A stretch of DNA of 5,056 nucleotides from CAZYSK01 sp964649415 (GTDB lineage: Bacteria > Chloroflexota > Anaerolineae > B4-G1): positions 1-5,056 of the forward strand of contig CAZYSK010000174.1 of the NCBI GenBank assembly GCA_964649415.1, read 5' to 3'. A program made the translations under genes and the position numbers. The notes beneath the pieces were generated by a model. That model was not told the DNA's origin. It made no database searches and saw nothing but the letters and a program-made list of their open reading frames with translations. Below, piece by piece: positions 1-5,056 of the stretch (positions are counted from its first letter, which is position 1; each line of letters opens with the position of its first letter).

Positions 1-1102
1 CCAGGACGGCCAGCATCAGCGGGGCAACGAGCATAGCACCGATGATCACGGCCGGACTATTGAGCAGCAAGCCCATCGCAGCGATGGCCGCTGCCAGACC
101 GCTCATGACGTAGAAATCCGCGTGGGGTCGCACCCCGCGCTGCAAGATCCGGTACACATCGGCCTGCTCGGTGACGGTGAGGGTAGGCAACGCGTGAAAC
201 AGCATCCACCCGGCGCGGCGCAGGAGCGTGCCTGCCCGGGTCGCGCGGCGCTTGACGACGATCGCCGGTATCGGAGCGCCGGCAGCTACAGCCTGCGGCA
301 CGTTTCCAAAAAGCACCCGGTCGAGGAAGCTCTCGCCGGTAGCACCAACCAACACTATGTCGTAACCACCGGTGCCGGCTTCGGTCAGAATGCCCTCAAC
401 GACATCATGGGCCCTCACCACCTTGGGCTGCACGCGCTCCCCGTCCGCCCATGGCGTCAGCGCTGTGTTCAGCCGCTCGTGCCCCAGCGCAACCTTGGCC
501 TCACCGATGGCGTCGCGCACGACGTACAGCGCCGTAACCTGGACGCCGGGCGAAAGCTGCAGCGCCAGTTCTAGTGCCAGCGAGGCGTTGGCGCCACCAG
601 CCACAGGCACCAGCACCCGCCGTACGTGGCCCAAAACGTCGGGATGCTCCCGACCCGAAGCGTCTCGGGAGCTGTCATGGGCGCGCACCACCGCCACGTC
701 GCAGGGGGCATAGCGGATTACCGGATCGAGCGTGCTGCCCAGCAGGTAACGCCCCCGGCTGGGTAAGCCCCGCCACCCCAGCAAGAGCAAGTCGGGCATT
801 CTTGCACGTGCCGTAGCCAAGATCGTTGCTCCAGCATCGCGCCCAGGGTGGACGAGTACGTGCGGATAAACGACATCCGTTGGCGACACATCTTCGCACG
901 GCTCCATTGCACTCGCCGTAGACGGCTCGGGCACGACCAGCCAATCTGGCTTCGCCCCGTCAGGTGTGATACACAGCAACGTCACTGCGCCATTGTGCGC
1001 CCTGGCCAGCGCGCAACCCACTGCCAGCAGCGGGCGGAGTTGTTCCCGGTCACCCACGGTGACCAGGACATGGTACGTTGGTCCGGCTTGTGGTTGCGAC
1101 AT
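1..1102 (-). CDS. Usp-Usp-DUF389 fusion membrane protein (3' part cut by window edge)
   Basis: This frame is open for 367 codons from ATG at 1102 to the window edge with no stop, so the C-terminus is missing. Residues about 10-141 form a first universal stress protein (Usp) domain. It ends in the ATP-binding signature G-x2-G-x9-G-S (G109, G112, G122, S123). Residues about 160-285 form a second Usp domain with G253, G256 and G266, but Asn267 replaces the usual Ser/Thr. From about residue 310 the sequence matches the start of DUF389 (TIGR00341-like): a D-x-Y segment at 329-331, then a hydrophobic helix containing LLLNSPAVIIGAMLVAPLM. Usp domains bind ATP or act as stress-responsive modules. DUF389 is a multi-spanning membrane domain of unknown function. 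A nucleotide-gated membrane protein is therefore an inference. An in-frame TAA lies just upstream and no other start codon intervenes. GGAGG (1119-1115) lies 12 nt before the ATG, a long spacing. The gene follows the small membrane gene by 42 nt and is probably co-transcribed with it. Confidence 0.85.
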   Translation of the reverse strand, partial: MSQPQAGPTYHVLVTVGDREQLRPLLAVGCALARAHNGAVTLLCITPDGAKPDWLVVPEPSTASAMEPCEDVSPTDVVYPHVLVHPGRDAGATILATARARMPDLLLLGWRGLPSRGRYLLGSTLDPVIRYAPCDVAVVRAHDSSRDASGREHPDVLGHVRRVLVPVAGGANASLALELALQLSPGVQVTALYVVRDAIGEAKVALGHERLNTALTPWADGERVQPKVVRAHDVVEGILTEAGTGGYDIVLVGATGESFLDRVLFGNVPQAVAAGAPIPAIVVKRRATRAGTLLRRAGWMLFHALPTLTVTEQADVYRILQRGVRPHADFYVMSGLAAAIAAMGLLLNSPAVIIGAMLVAPLMLAVL

Positions 1103-1144
1103 TCTGCTTCCACGCCTCCGACAGAAGCAAGCGCGTGAACGGAC

Positions 1145-1378
1145 TTACGGTAAGAGATAGACCCAGAAGACCTTCAGCGTAAAAGCGGCCAGGATCAGAA
1201 GACCCTCTAGCATGTGATCGTAAACACTCATCAGGACATCGCTATCCTGATAGTCACGGCATCTCCAGAAACCCCAGGCCACAAGCCCCAGCACGACCAG
1301 TACTGGAACGCTTACGAGTAGCGGTACAGCACCTATAGATAGCATAGCCAGGCGCTCCAATGCTATTGTCTCGGGCAT
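1145..1378 (-). CDS. small two-helix membrane protein, unknown function
   Basis: The predicted product has 77 residues and I do not recognise a family. It shows two hydrophobic segments, at about residues 12-38 and 57-76. They are joined by a short polar linker (WRCRDYQDSD) and a stretch containing Tyr53, Asp54 and His55. By the positive-inside tendency the Arg-bearing linker would be cytosolic and both ends outside, but this is weak. I chose ATG at 1378 because GGAG (1386-1383) lies just upstream, although the 4-nt gap is short. The open frame continues upstream to a GTG at 1462, which would add 28 mostly polar residues with only a poor ribosome site. The gene ends 42 nt before the Usp-DUF389 gene on the same strand, so the two probably form an operon and the small protein may be a partner or subunit of the large one. 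A chance ORF is unlikely given the clean hydrophobic pattern, but homology was not tested. Confidence 0.6.
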   Translation of the reverse strand: MPETIALERLAMLSIGAVPLLVSVPVLVVLGLVAWGFWRCRDYQDSDVLMSVYDHMLEGLLILAAFTLKVFWVYLLP

Positions 1379-1481
1379 CTGACTCCAGTGGTTCTTTGCT
1401 GCGCGAGACCTGACGCCGGTCAACGCCCAGGTCACTGAACTGTGCTCAGGCCAGAAGAGCACTGTGCGACCTGTTGAACAT

Positions 1482-1490
1482 AGGATAGCA
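1482..1490 (-). promoter_or_regulatory. candidate extended -10 promoter element for the membrane-protein operon
   Basis: On the minus strand the bases read TGC-TATCCT, an extended -10 (TGn) followed by a hexamer matching TATAAT at four of six positions. No good -35 hexamer lies 17 bp upstream (GGACGA). Instead the TTAAG repeats lie further upstream, an arrangement typical of activator-dependent promoters. Transcription would start near 1475, giving a leader of about 97 nt to the ATG at 1378, or about 13 nt to the alternative GTG at 1462. Confidence 0.35.
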
Positions 1491-1521
1491 TGACTTGCCT
1501 CGTTTCGTCCTTGCGGGAATC

Positions 1522-1548
1522 TTAAGACGACCTTAAGGCAACTTTAAG
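1522..1548 (-). promoter_or_regulatory. three TTAAG direct repeats with 11-bp period (candidate OmpR/PhoB-family operator)
   Basis: TTAAG occurs at 1522-1526, 1533-1537 and 1544-1548, exactly 11 bp apart (TTAA-N7-TTAA). On the minus strand these read as CTTAA repeats. A degenerate fourth copy may lie in register at 1511-1515 (TTGCG), ending about 23 bp before the candidate -10. Direct half-sites about one helical turn apart are the usual binding geometry of OmpR/PhoB-family regulators; CtrA, for example, uses TTAA-N7-TTAA. The adjacent response regulator gene is the obvious candidate binder, but that assignment is an inference. Confidence 0.6.
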
Positions 1549-1554
1549 GAGAAG

Positions 1555-1575
1555 GGGGCGCGGTCAGAACCGCCC
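1555..1575 (-). other. GC-rich bulged hairpin
   Basis: GCGGT (1560-1564) and ACCGC (1569-1573) pair around the loop CAGA, and outer G and C runs can extend the stem after a mismatch or bulge. No T-run follows on the minus strand, so it is not a standard intrinsic terminator. It could contribute to 3'-end formation of the kinase message or be incidental. Confidence 0.3.
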
Positions 1576-1630
1576 TTTGCAGGGAAAAGGGGTACGGGCA
1601 GAAAGTCAGTTTTTGCAGTGGTTGGAGAGA

Positions 1631-1662
1631 GAAACCAGGTTTTTCGGAAAAAACCTGGTTTC
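1631..1662. repeat. perfect 14-bp inverted repeat with 4-nt loop, possible terminator or dispersed palindrome
   Basis: Bases 1631-1644 (GAAACCAGGTTTTT) are the exact reverse complement of 1649-1662, separated by the loop CGGA. The hairpin begins 24 nt after the kinase stop codon in the minus-strand direction, so it may terminate or stabilise the two-component mRNA. A T-run forms part of the stem rather than following it, so it is not a canonical terminator for either strand. Perfect AT-tipped palindromes of this sort are often dispersed in a genome as small repeats; whether this one is cannot be told from one copy. Confidence 0.75.
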
Positions 1663-1685
1663 TGCGGCGGCTCCGATGGTGTGTG

Positions 1686-3113
1686 TTATGCAGGTTGATC
1701 GGGTGTGAAGGGAAGCCAGATTGTGAAACGACTGCCCTGGCCGGGCGAACTGCTCATCTTCAATCGTCCTCCGTGCGCCATCACCAGATCGCGGGCGATG
1801 CTTAACCCCAGTCCCATTCCTTGGGCAAAGCGGCGGCCTGATTGGCCCCGATAGAAAGGCGTAAAGATATGCGGCTGCTCGTTCGGCGAGATGCCGGGCC
1901 CTGTGTCGCCAATCCTGATCCAAACCTCGCTATCCTTGATGCCAGCTTCAACGGAGACGGTCCCTCCTGATGGGGTGAATTTGACGGCGTTGCCGACCAG
2001 ATTGCCCAGCGCTTGGGACATCCGGTTCGGATCTATTTCCAGTACAGGTAAATCATCAGGGAGGGCCATTTGCCAGTTCAGCCCCTTGGCGTTGGCTGCC
2101 TCTCGCCAGGAGCCCAATACGACGGGCAGCCAATCGGTCAGCACCACAGGTTGATGCTCAAGATCCAACGTGCCTGACACCCGATCATGAAGCCGGGAGA
2201 GGTCGTCCAACAGCCGCCTAAGCAAGCCGATTTCCTCCACCATACCCGAAAAAAGCTCCTGGCGTAGTGCTTCGTCTTGATCCGCTCCACCCTGCAATGC
2301 CTGCGTCGCTGCGAGCAACGCTCCCAAAGGACGCCCTAATTCATGCACCAGGTTGGTCAGTAACTGACGGCGGTTCTCTTCCAAAGCTTGTAGACGTTCT
2401 TCCATCGTGTTGACGGCGTGTAGCAGCCGACGGATCTCGTCAGGGCCCTGTTCGACCAGGGGTTCATGTTGTTGTCCACTGCTCAGCTTTTGGACGGCCT
2501 GGGTCACCTGGCGGATGGCGCCTCCCAGGTTAATGGCCAATACCCAGGCCAGCCCCGTTCCCAGCAGCAATCCCACAACCAGCACGCTAAGAATGAGGTG
2601 CCTTACGGTGAGGATCTGCTCAAGGGTATTGGCCTCTTGATTCGTCAAGCGAACGGCGCCAACGACTTGGTGATTGTGCCCCCATACCGGCACCCATACA
2701 TCCACTACATCCGCCGGGGTGTACCAGCTATGTTCGGTGTATACTTCGACTTCACCGGCGCGCACTCTGTCGAGACGTCGAGTTTCCCCCAGGACTCCTC
2801 CCAGACGTTCAGCATCGGCGGGTTCCGTGGAGGCCATCAGGTGCCCTTCCGAATCCACTAACATCGCTGTCGCAACCAGGTTTGGTGCCAGGGGATCCAG
2901 AAAAGCCTGAGCTTGCCCTGGGTCATTCCAGATCTGCGGATTGTCACTTGCCAGTGTGGCCACGAGCATAGCTTCACCGGCGAGTTCGCCAGCGATGTTA
3001 GTCAGCAGTATGCGTGTTTCCAGCACGTAGTCGAGGACAACCCCGATGAGCAAAACGACGATGAGCAGGGGAAGGATATGGCTCAGAATGAGCCGAGCAC
3101 GGAGGGTGCGCAT
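1686..3113 (-). CDS. membrane sensor histidine kinase of two-component system
   Basis: The 475-residue protein has the full layout of a transmembrane kinase. TM1 is at about residues 8-30 and TM2 at about 172-194. Between them is an extracytoplasmic sensor region of about 140 residues, whose MLVDSEGHLMAST and VWVPVWGHNHQVVGAVRL strands suggest a Cache/PAS-like fold. A HAMP linker (about 195-245) follows. The H-box contains the phospho-acceptor His257 in HELGRPL, where Gly-Arg replaces the usual Arg-Thr. The HATPase domain has an N-box (N371, N375), G1 (D403-x-G405-x-G407), F-box (F417, F420) and G2 (G432, G434, G436), so it should be active. Start ATG 3113 lies 1 nt after the regulator's TGA. 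AGGAG (3125-3121) sits 7 nt upstream inside the regulator gene, implying translational coupling. It should autophosphorylate at His257 and pass phosphate to Asp53 of the upstream-encoded regulator. The sensed signal is unknown. Confidence 0.95.
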   Translation of the reverse strand: MRTLRARLILSHILPLLIVVLLIGVVLDYVLETRILLTNIAGELAGEAMLVATLASDNPQIWNDPGQAQAFLDPLAPNLVATAMLVDSEGHLMASTEPADAERLGGVLGETRRLDRVRAGEVEVYTEHSWYTPADVVDVWVPVWGHNHQVVGAVRLTNQEANTLEQILTVRHLILSVLVVGLLLGTGLAWVLAINLGGAIRQVTQAVQKLSSGQQHEPLVEQGPDEIRRLLHAVNTMEERLQALEENRRQLLTNLVHELGRPLGALLAATQALQGGADQDEALRQELFSGMVEEIGLLRRLLDDLSRLHDRVSGTLDLEHQPVVLTDWLPVVLGSWREAANAKGLNWQMALPDDLPVLEIDPNRMSQALGNLVGNAVKFTPSGGTVSVEAGIKDSEVWIRIGDTGPGISPNEQPHIFTPFYRGQSGRRFAQGMGLGLSIARDLVMAHGGRLKMSSSPGQGSRFTIWLPFTPDQPA

Positions 3114-3114
3114 A

Positions 3115-3816
3115 TCAACTCTCCTGAGGCTCTAGCTTGTATCCTACAGCGCGCACGGTGATGATACGGCGGGGCTGATTGGGGGTCTCCTCGATTTTCT
3201 CGCGCAGCCAACGGATGTGGACATACACGACCTGAGGTTGGCCCACATACTCAGCTCCCCACACGCGGGCCAGAAGGTCGTCTACGGAGATGACATGCCC
3301 GGCGTCCAGAGCCAGGGTATGCAACAACGCAAACTCCCGCGGGGAAAGGTCCACCAACCGACCACCTACGGTTACTGTATGGGCAGCCGGATCAATCACC
3401 AAATCGCCTGCCGTTAGCGTTTTCTGCCTGTCCTGGAAACGCGCGGGGGGGTGTTGGGACCGTCTCAAGGCGGCCTTGATCCGGGCCAAGAGGACGCTGG
3501 TGTCGAACGGCTTGGTGATGTAGTCGTCGGCACCCAGCTCTAGCCCCAGGGCTTCGTCCAGATTGCGCCGGCGCGCGGTGACAAAGATAACAGGCGCACC
3601 GACGAGAGCCTGGAAGTGATGCAGTGCCTCCAGGCCATCCATACCGGGCAGCCCAATATCCAGCAGAACCAGATCAGGCAGGTCACGGCGAGATAAGGCC
3701 AACGCATCCTCCGCATTGGCACAGGACGTCACACGGTACCCCGCCTGCTCCAGGCTAAAGGCAACACTACGCCTGGAAAGCGCGTCGTCCTCTACGAGCA
3801 AGACGTGTTTGGACAT
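3115..3816 (-). CDS. OmpR/PhoB-family response regulator
   Basis: The 233-residue protein has an N-terminal receiver domain (about 3-118). It shows the acidic pair D10/D11, phospho-acceptor Asp53 in LVLLDIGLPGMDG, Thr80 and the conserved Lys102 in the TKPF motif. A C-terminal winged-helix DNA-binding domain follows (about 137-230), with the typical LSPREFALL, VWGAEY, VYVHIRWLREKIE and VRAVGYKL segments. The length is normal for the family. The frame stays open upstream as far as 3927, but that extension is proline-rich and unlike a receiver domain. I chose ATG 3816 because MSKHVLLVEDD is the usual start. No Shine-Dalgarno sequence is seen there, but a good extended -10 lies just upstream, suggesting a leaderless message. 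GTG at 3834 is an in-frame alternative. It is encoded with the kinase (1-nt gap) and is a likely transcriptional regulator of the operon carrying the TTAAG repeats (inference). Confidence 0.93.
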   Translation of the reverse strand: MSKHVLLVEDDALSRRSVAFSLEQAGYRVTSCANAEDALALSRRDLPDLVLLDIGLPGMDGLEALHHFQALVGAPVIFVTARRRNLDEALGLELGADDYITKPFDTSVLLARIKAALRRSQHPPARFQDRQKTLTAGDLVIDPAAHTVTVGGRLVDLSPREFALLHTLALDAGHVISVDDLLARVWGAEYVGQPQVVYVHIRWLREKIEETPNQPRRIITVRAVGYKLEPQES

Positions 3817-3824
3817 ATTGGCGT

Positions 3825-3854
3825 ATTCTAGCACGACTCGCTCACCCGGTCCAA
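3825..3854 (-). promoter_or_regulatory. candidate promoter of two-component operon, apparently leaderless
   Basis: On the minus strand TGC-TAGAAT (3833-3825) forms an extended -10 matching TATAAT at five of six positions. A partial -35, TTGGAC (3854-3849), lies 18 bp upstream. The predicted start near 3818 is only a couple of bases before ATG 3816. This explains the lack of a Shine-Dalgarno sequence and suggests leaderless translation of the response regulator. Confidence 0.5.
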
Positions 3855-3879
3855 TCACATTGTTGGTTGTGAGGATTCC

Positions 3880-3898
3880 GGGCGGTGGGATGGGGGGG
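3880..3898 (+). other. G-quadruplex-compatible G-run
   Basis: The plus strand reads GGG-CGGT-GGG-AT-GGG-G-GGG, which fits the G3+N1-7 four-tract pattern. It lies between the two divergent promoters, about 20 bp upstream of the plus-strand -35. A regulatory role is possible, but such runs also arise by chance in GC-rich DNA. Confidence 0.4.
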
Positions 3899-3918
3899 AC
3901 TACCTCGGATGGGAGAAA

Positions 3919-3948
3919 TTGGGACAAATGACCCCTAGGTGATATACT
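3919..3948 (+). promoter_or_regulatory. candidate promoter of DUF1670 operon
   Basis: TGA-TATACT at 3940-3948 is an extended -10 whose hexamer matches TATAAT at five of six positions. TTGGGA (3919-3924, 18-bp spacer) or GGGACA (3921-3926, 16-bp spacer) could serve as the -35. Transcription would start near 3955, leaving a leader of about 36 nt that contains the ribosome site GGGAGG (3979-3984). Confidence 0.55.
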
Positions 3949-3990
3949 TGCGCCGTTACCGCCAAGTTGATATCTATTGGGAGGTCAAAC

Positions 3991-4839
3991 GTGAAATCTC
4001 AGGAGAGCGGTGATCGCCTGACTACAAAGACGACGCTGCATACCATCCAGGTCGAGCTACAGACCGGGTACGCTCTGTCGCCCGTCGAGGCCCAAGTTCT
4101 CGCCCGGCGCGTTCAGCAATTGGTGGACTCGCAGAGTGGCTTCTCCCGTCAACCGGGCCAGATCACTTACCAGGCCATCGCCATAGACGAGCCGCCCGGC
4201 AAACCACTGAAGGAATGCCGCAAAGTTCCAGTGCATCTGACCATCATCGCCGATGGAGACGGCCAGGTGTGGGCCACCAAAGGGCCGGAGGCCCTGCGTC
4301 GCTTGCGTGCTCACCGTATAATCTACGAGGCGCCGATGCAAGGTGGTGCGCTGAGCCAGGAAGACGTGGCCTGCATCTTGGGCGTGAGCCGGAAGACCGT
4401 TCAACGTATTTTCGCTTACTATCGTCGAAGAGACCAGCCACTCCCTTCGCGCGGTGAGGTCCGGGATATAGGGCGGGGTGTGTCGCACAAGATTCCCGTC
4501 ATCCGCAAGTACGTCCAAGACCTAAGTTTCTCGCGCATCTCTCGTGAATTGGGCAACCATGGCATCTCTAGTATGGCGCGTTATCTAAACCACTTCGCGC
4601 TGGTTATGATTCTAGAAGACCGCAGGCTCACCCCGGCGCAGATGCAAAGCGTCGTCGGTATTTCTGAGAACTTGATCGAGGAATATCGAGCTCTCTACGC
4701 CGAGTTGAACGTTCCTGAGCACGCCCGCACCCTGGAACGGCTTAAGCGAACGATAATCTGTACGTCGGCGGAGACAGAAGTGGCTTCAGATCAGCCAGGC
4801 GTTCCTCTGACGGCTGGCAAAAAGGGGGAGCTGCAATGA
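3991..4839 (+). CDS. DUF1670-type putative DNA-binding protein
   Basis: The product has 282 residues and resembles DUF1670 by pattern. A PGQITYQAIAIDEPPGKPL segment (about 55-73) is followed by CRKVPVHLTI (76-85). Then comes a helix-turn-helix at about 119-147 (LSQEDVACILGVSRKTVQRI), the stretch SRGEVRDIGRGVSHK (153-167), a second helical repeat at about 179-203 (FSRISRELGNHGISSMARYL) and a third at about 213-235. Multiple HTH-like units in one chain suggest a DNA-binding or transposase-derived regulator, but no catalytic motif is seen and the family's function is not established. I chose GTG 3991 because GGGAGG (3979-3984) sits 6 nt upstream; a TTG at 3967 is in frame but precedes that site. 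The last 25 or so residues are polar and low in pattern. The stop overlaps the next start as ATGA. The two-component operon is transcribed divergently. Confidence 0.75.
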   Translation: MKSQESGDRLTTKTTLHTIQVELQTGYALSPVEAQVLARRVQQLVDSQSGFSRQPGQITYQAIAIDEPPGKPLKECRKVPVHLTIIADGDGQVWATKGPEALRRLRAHRIIYEAPMQGGALSQEDVACILGVSRKTVQRIFAYYRRRDQPLPSRGEVRDIGRGVSHKIPVIRKYVQDLSFSRISRELGNHGISSMARYLNHFALVMILEDRRLTPAQMQSVVGISENLIEEYRALYAELNVPEHARTLERLKRTIICTSAETEVASDQPGVPLTAGKKGELQ

Positions 4840-5056
4840 ACGAACGTACCCGGCGTCAGAGGAACTTTTCCCCCCTGCGTGAAAAAACCTTGGCCAGCAT
4901 CTTGCGGCAACTATTCGTCACTGAGTTTGGCTATGAAAGCAAAGTTGTCTTTGCCGAAGCGATGATCAAGCGGATACTAGAGGTCGTTGACATCTTCACG
5001 AAACCGGCCTCGTTGCTTGAGCCGGGGCAAATGCTCTGGATGGCAGTAGCCAATGA
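4836..5056 (+). CDS. second DUF1670-type protein, N-terminal part (cut by window edge)
   Basis: The frame is open for 73 codons from ATG 4836 to the window end. The visible part has a basic start (MNERTRRQRNFSPLREKTL), a predicted helical region, and the segment LLEPGQMLWMAVAN (about 60-73). This segment parallels the PGQITYQAIAI segment of the preceding protein and matches the DUF1670 N-terminal pattern as I remember it. GGGGGAG (4824-4830) lies 5 nt upstream, and the start overlaps the previous stop by ATGA, so the two are translationally coupled. The two proteins may be diverged paralogues that act together as a heteromer; that is inference. The DNA-binding half, if present, lies outside the window. 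Confidence 0.7.
   Translation, partial: MNERTRRQRNFSPLREKTLASILRQLFVTEFGYESKVVFAEAMIKRILEVVDIFTKPASLLEPGQMLWMAVAN

Larger units (their letters stand above)
1379..1685. other. non-coding stretch between kinase gene and membrane-protein operon
   Basis: No convincing gene lies in these 307 bases. Read in the minus-strand direction after the kinase stop codon (TAA, 1688-1686), it holds a perfect inverted repeat (1662-1631), a weaker GC-rich hairpin (about 1575-1555), three TTAAG/CTTAA repeats (1548-1522), a candidate -10 element (1490-1482) and an untranslated leader or N-terminal extension of the small membrane gene. This looks like the end of one transcription unit and the promoter of the next. 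Confidence 0.7.
3817..3990. other. divergent promoter region between two-component and DUF1670 operons
   Basis: These 174 bases separate the minus-strand regulator gene from the plus-strand DUF1670 gene. They hold an extended -10 element for each direction, a G-rich run (3880-3898) between the two, and the ribosome site of the plus-strand gene. No copy of the TTAAG repeat is present, so autoregulation of the two-component operon through that motif is not supported. Confidence 0.7.

Noticed and set aside
122..574. Plus-strand open frame opposite the Usp-DUF389 gene
   Set aside because: It is the antisense shadow of a frame that encodes two clear Usp domains; its translation shows no domain pattern.
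1606..1923. Minus-strand open frame of 105 codons overlapping the kinase 3' end
   Set aside because: It lies in another frame over the conserved HATPase G1/G2 region and runs through the palindrome; composition is arginine-rich and pattern-free.
3855..3872. TCACA-N8-TGTGA inverted repeat near the regulator -35
   Set aside because: Half-sites are only 5 bp and do not extend outward; expected by chance in a region this size.
3817..3927. N-terminal extension of the response regulator to 3927
   Set aside because: The added residues are proline-rich (they read through the G-run) and precede a canonical receiver start; the promoter lies inside this stretch.
3940..3973. Repeated TGATAT in the DUF1670 leader (3940 and 3968)
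   Set aside because: The first copy is the extended -10 itself and the second is a short match 28 bp away; no further structure supports an operator.
4057..4518. Minus-strand open frame of 153 codons
   Set aside because: It is antisense to the DUF1670-type gene, which has a strong ribosome site, promoter and HTH motifs.
4741..4746. Single CTTAAG inside the DUF1670-type gene
   Set aside because: It is a lone copy in coding sequence without an 11-bp-phased partner, so it is not taken as an operator.

Overview
The window looks like chromosomal DNA from a moderately GC-rich bacterium. The best guess is a member of the Chloroflexota (Anaerolineae/Caldilineae-like). This rests on three things recognised by eye: an in-frame fusion of two universal stress protein domains to DUF389, a tandem pair of DUF1670-type genes, and a histidine kinase whose H-box reads HELGRPL. 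No search was run, so the taxonomy is an inference. No tRNA, rRNA, CRISPR array, insertion sequence or phage gene was seen.

Layout. Positions 1-3816 carry four genes, all on the minus strand. In transcription order they are an OmpR/PhoB-family response regulator (3816-3115), its partner membrane histidine kinase (3113-1686, only 1 nt after the regulator stop), a small two-helix membrane protein (1378-1145) and a Usp-Usp-DUF389 membrane protein (1102 to beyond position 1). The first two form one coupled operon. A 307-nt non-coding stretch (1379-1685) separates them from the last two. It holds a perfect 14-bp hairpin, a weaker hairpin, three TTAAG direct repeats spaced exactly 11 bp apart, and a candidate extended -10 element facing the small membrane gene. 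Positions 3817-3990 form a divergent promoter region with extended -10 elements on both strands. From 3991 two overlapping plus-strand genes begin (ATGA junction at 4836-4839). Both resemble DUF1670 putative DNA-binding proteins, and the second runs off the right edge.

How the parts may fit together. The kinase has an extracytoplasmic sensor domain and would phosphorylate the regulator at Asp53. The three 11-bp-phased half-sites upstream of the small membrane gene have the geometry bound by OmpR/PhoB-family dimers. The simplest model is that this two-component system controls the downstream membrane-protein operon, whose larger product joins two cytosolic nucleotide-binding-type stress domains to a DUF389 membrane domain. 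The divergent DUF1670 pair may be separate, or may share control through the common intergenic region. The regulatory link is inference. The domain calls and the repeat spacing can be read from the sequence.
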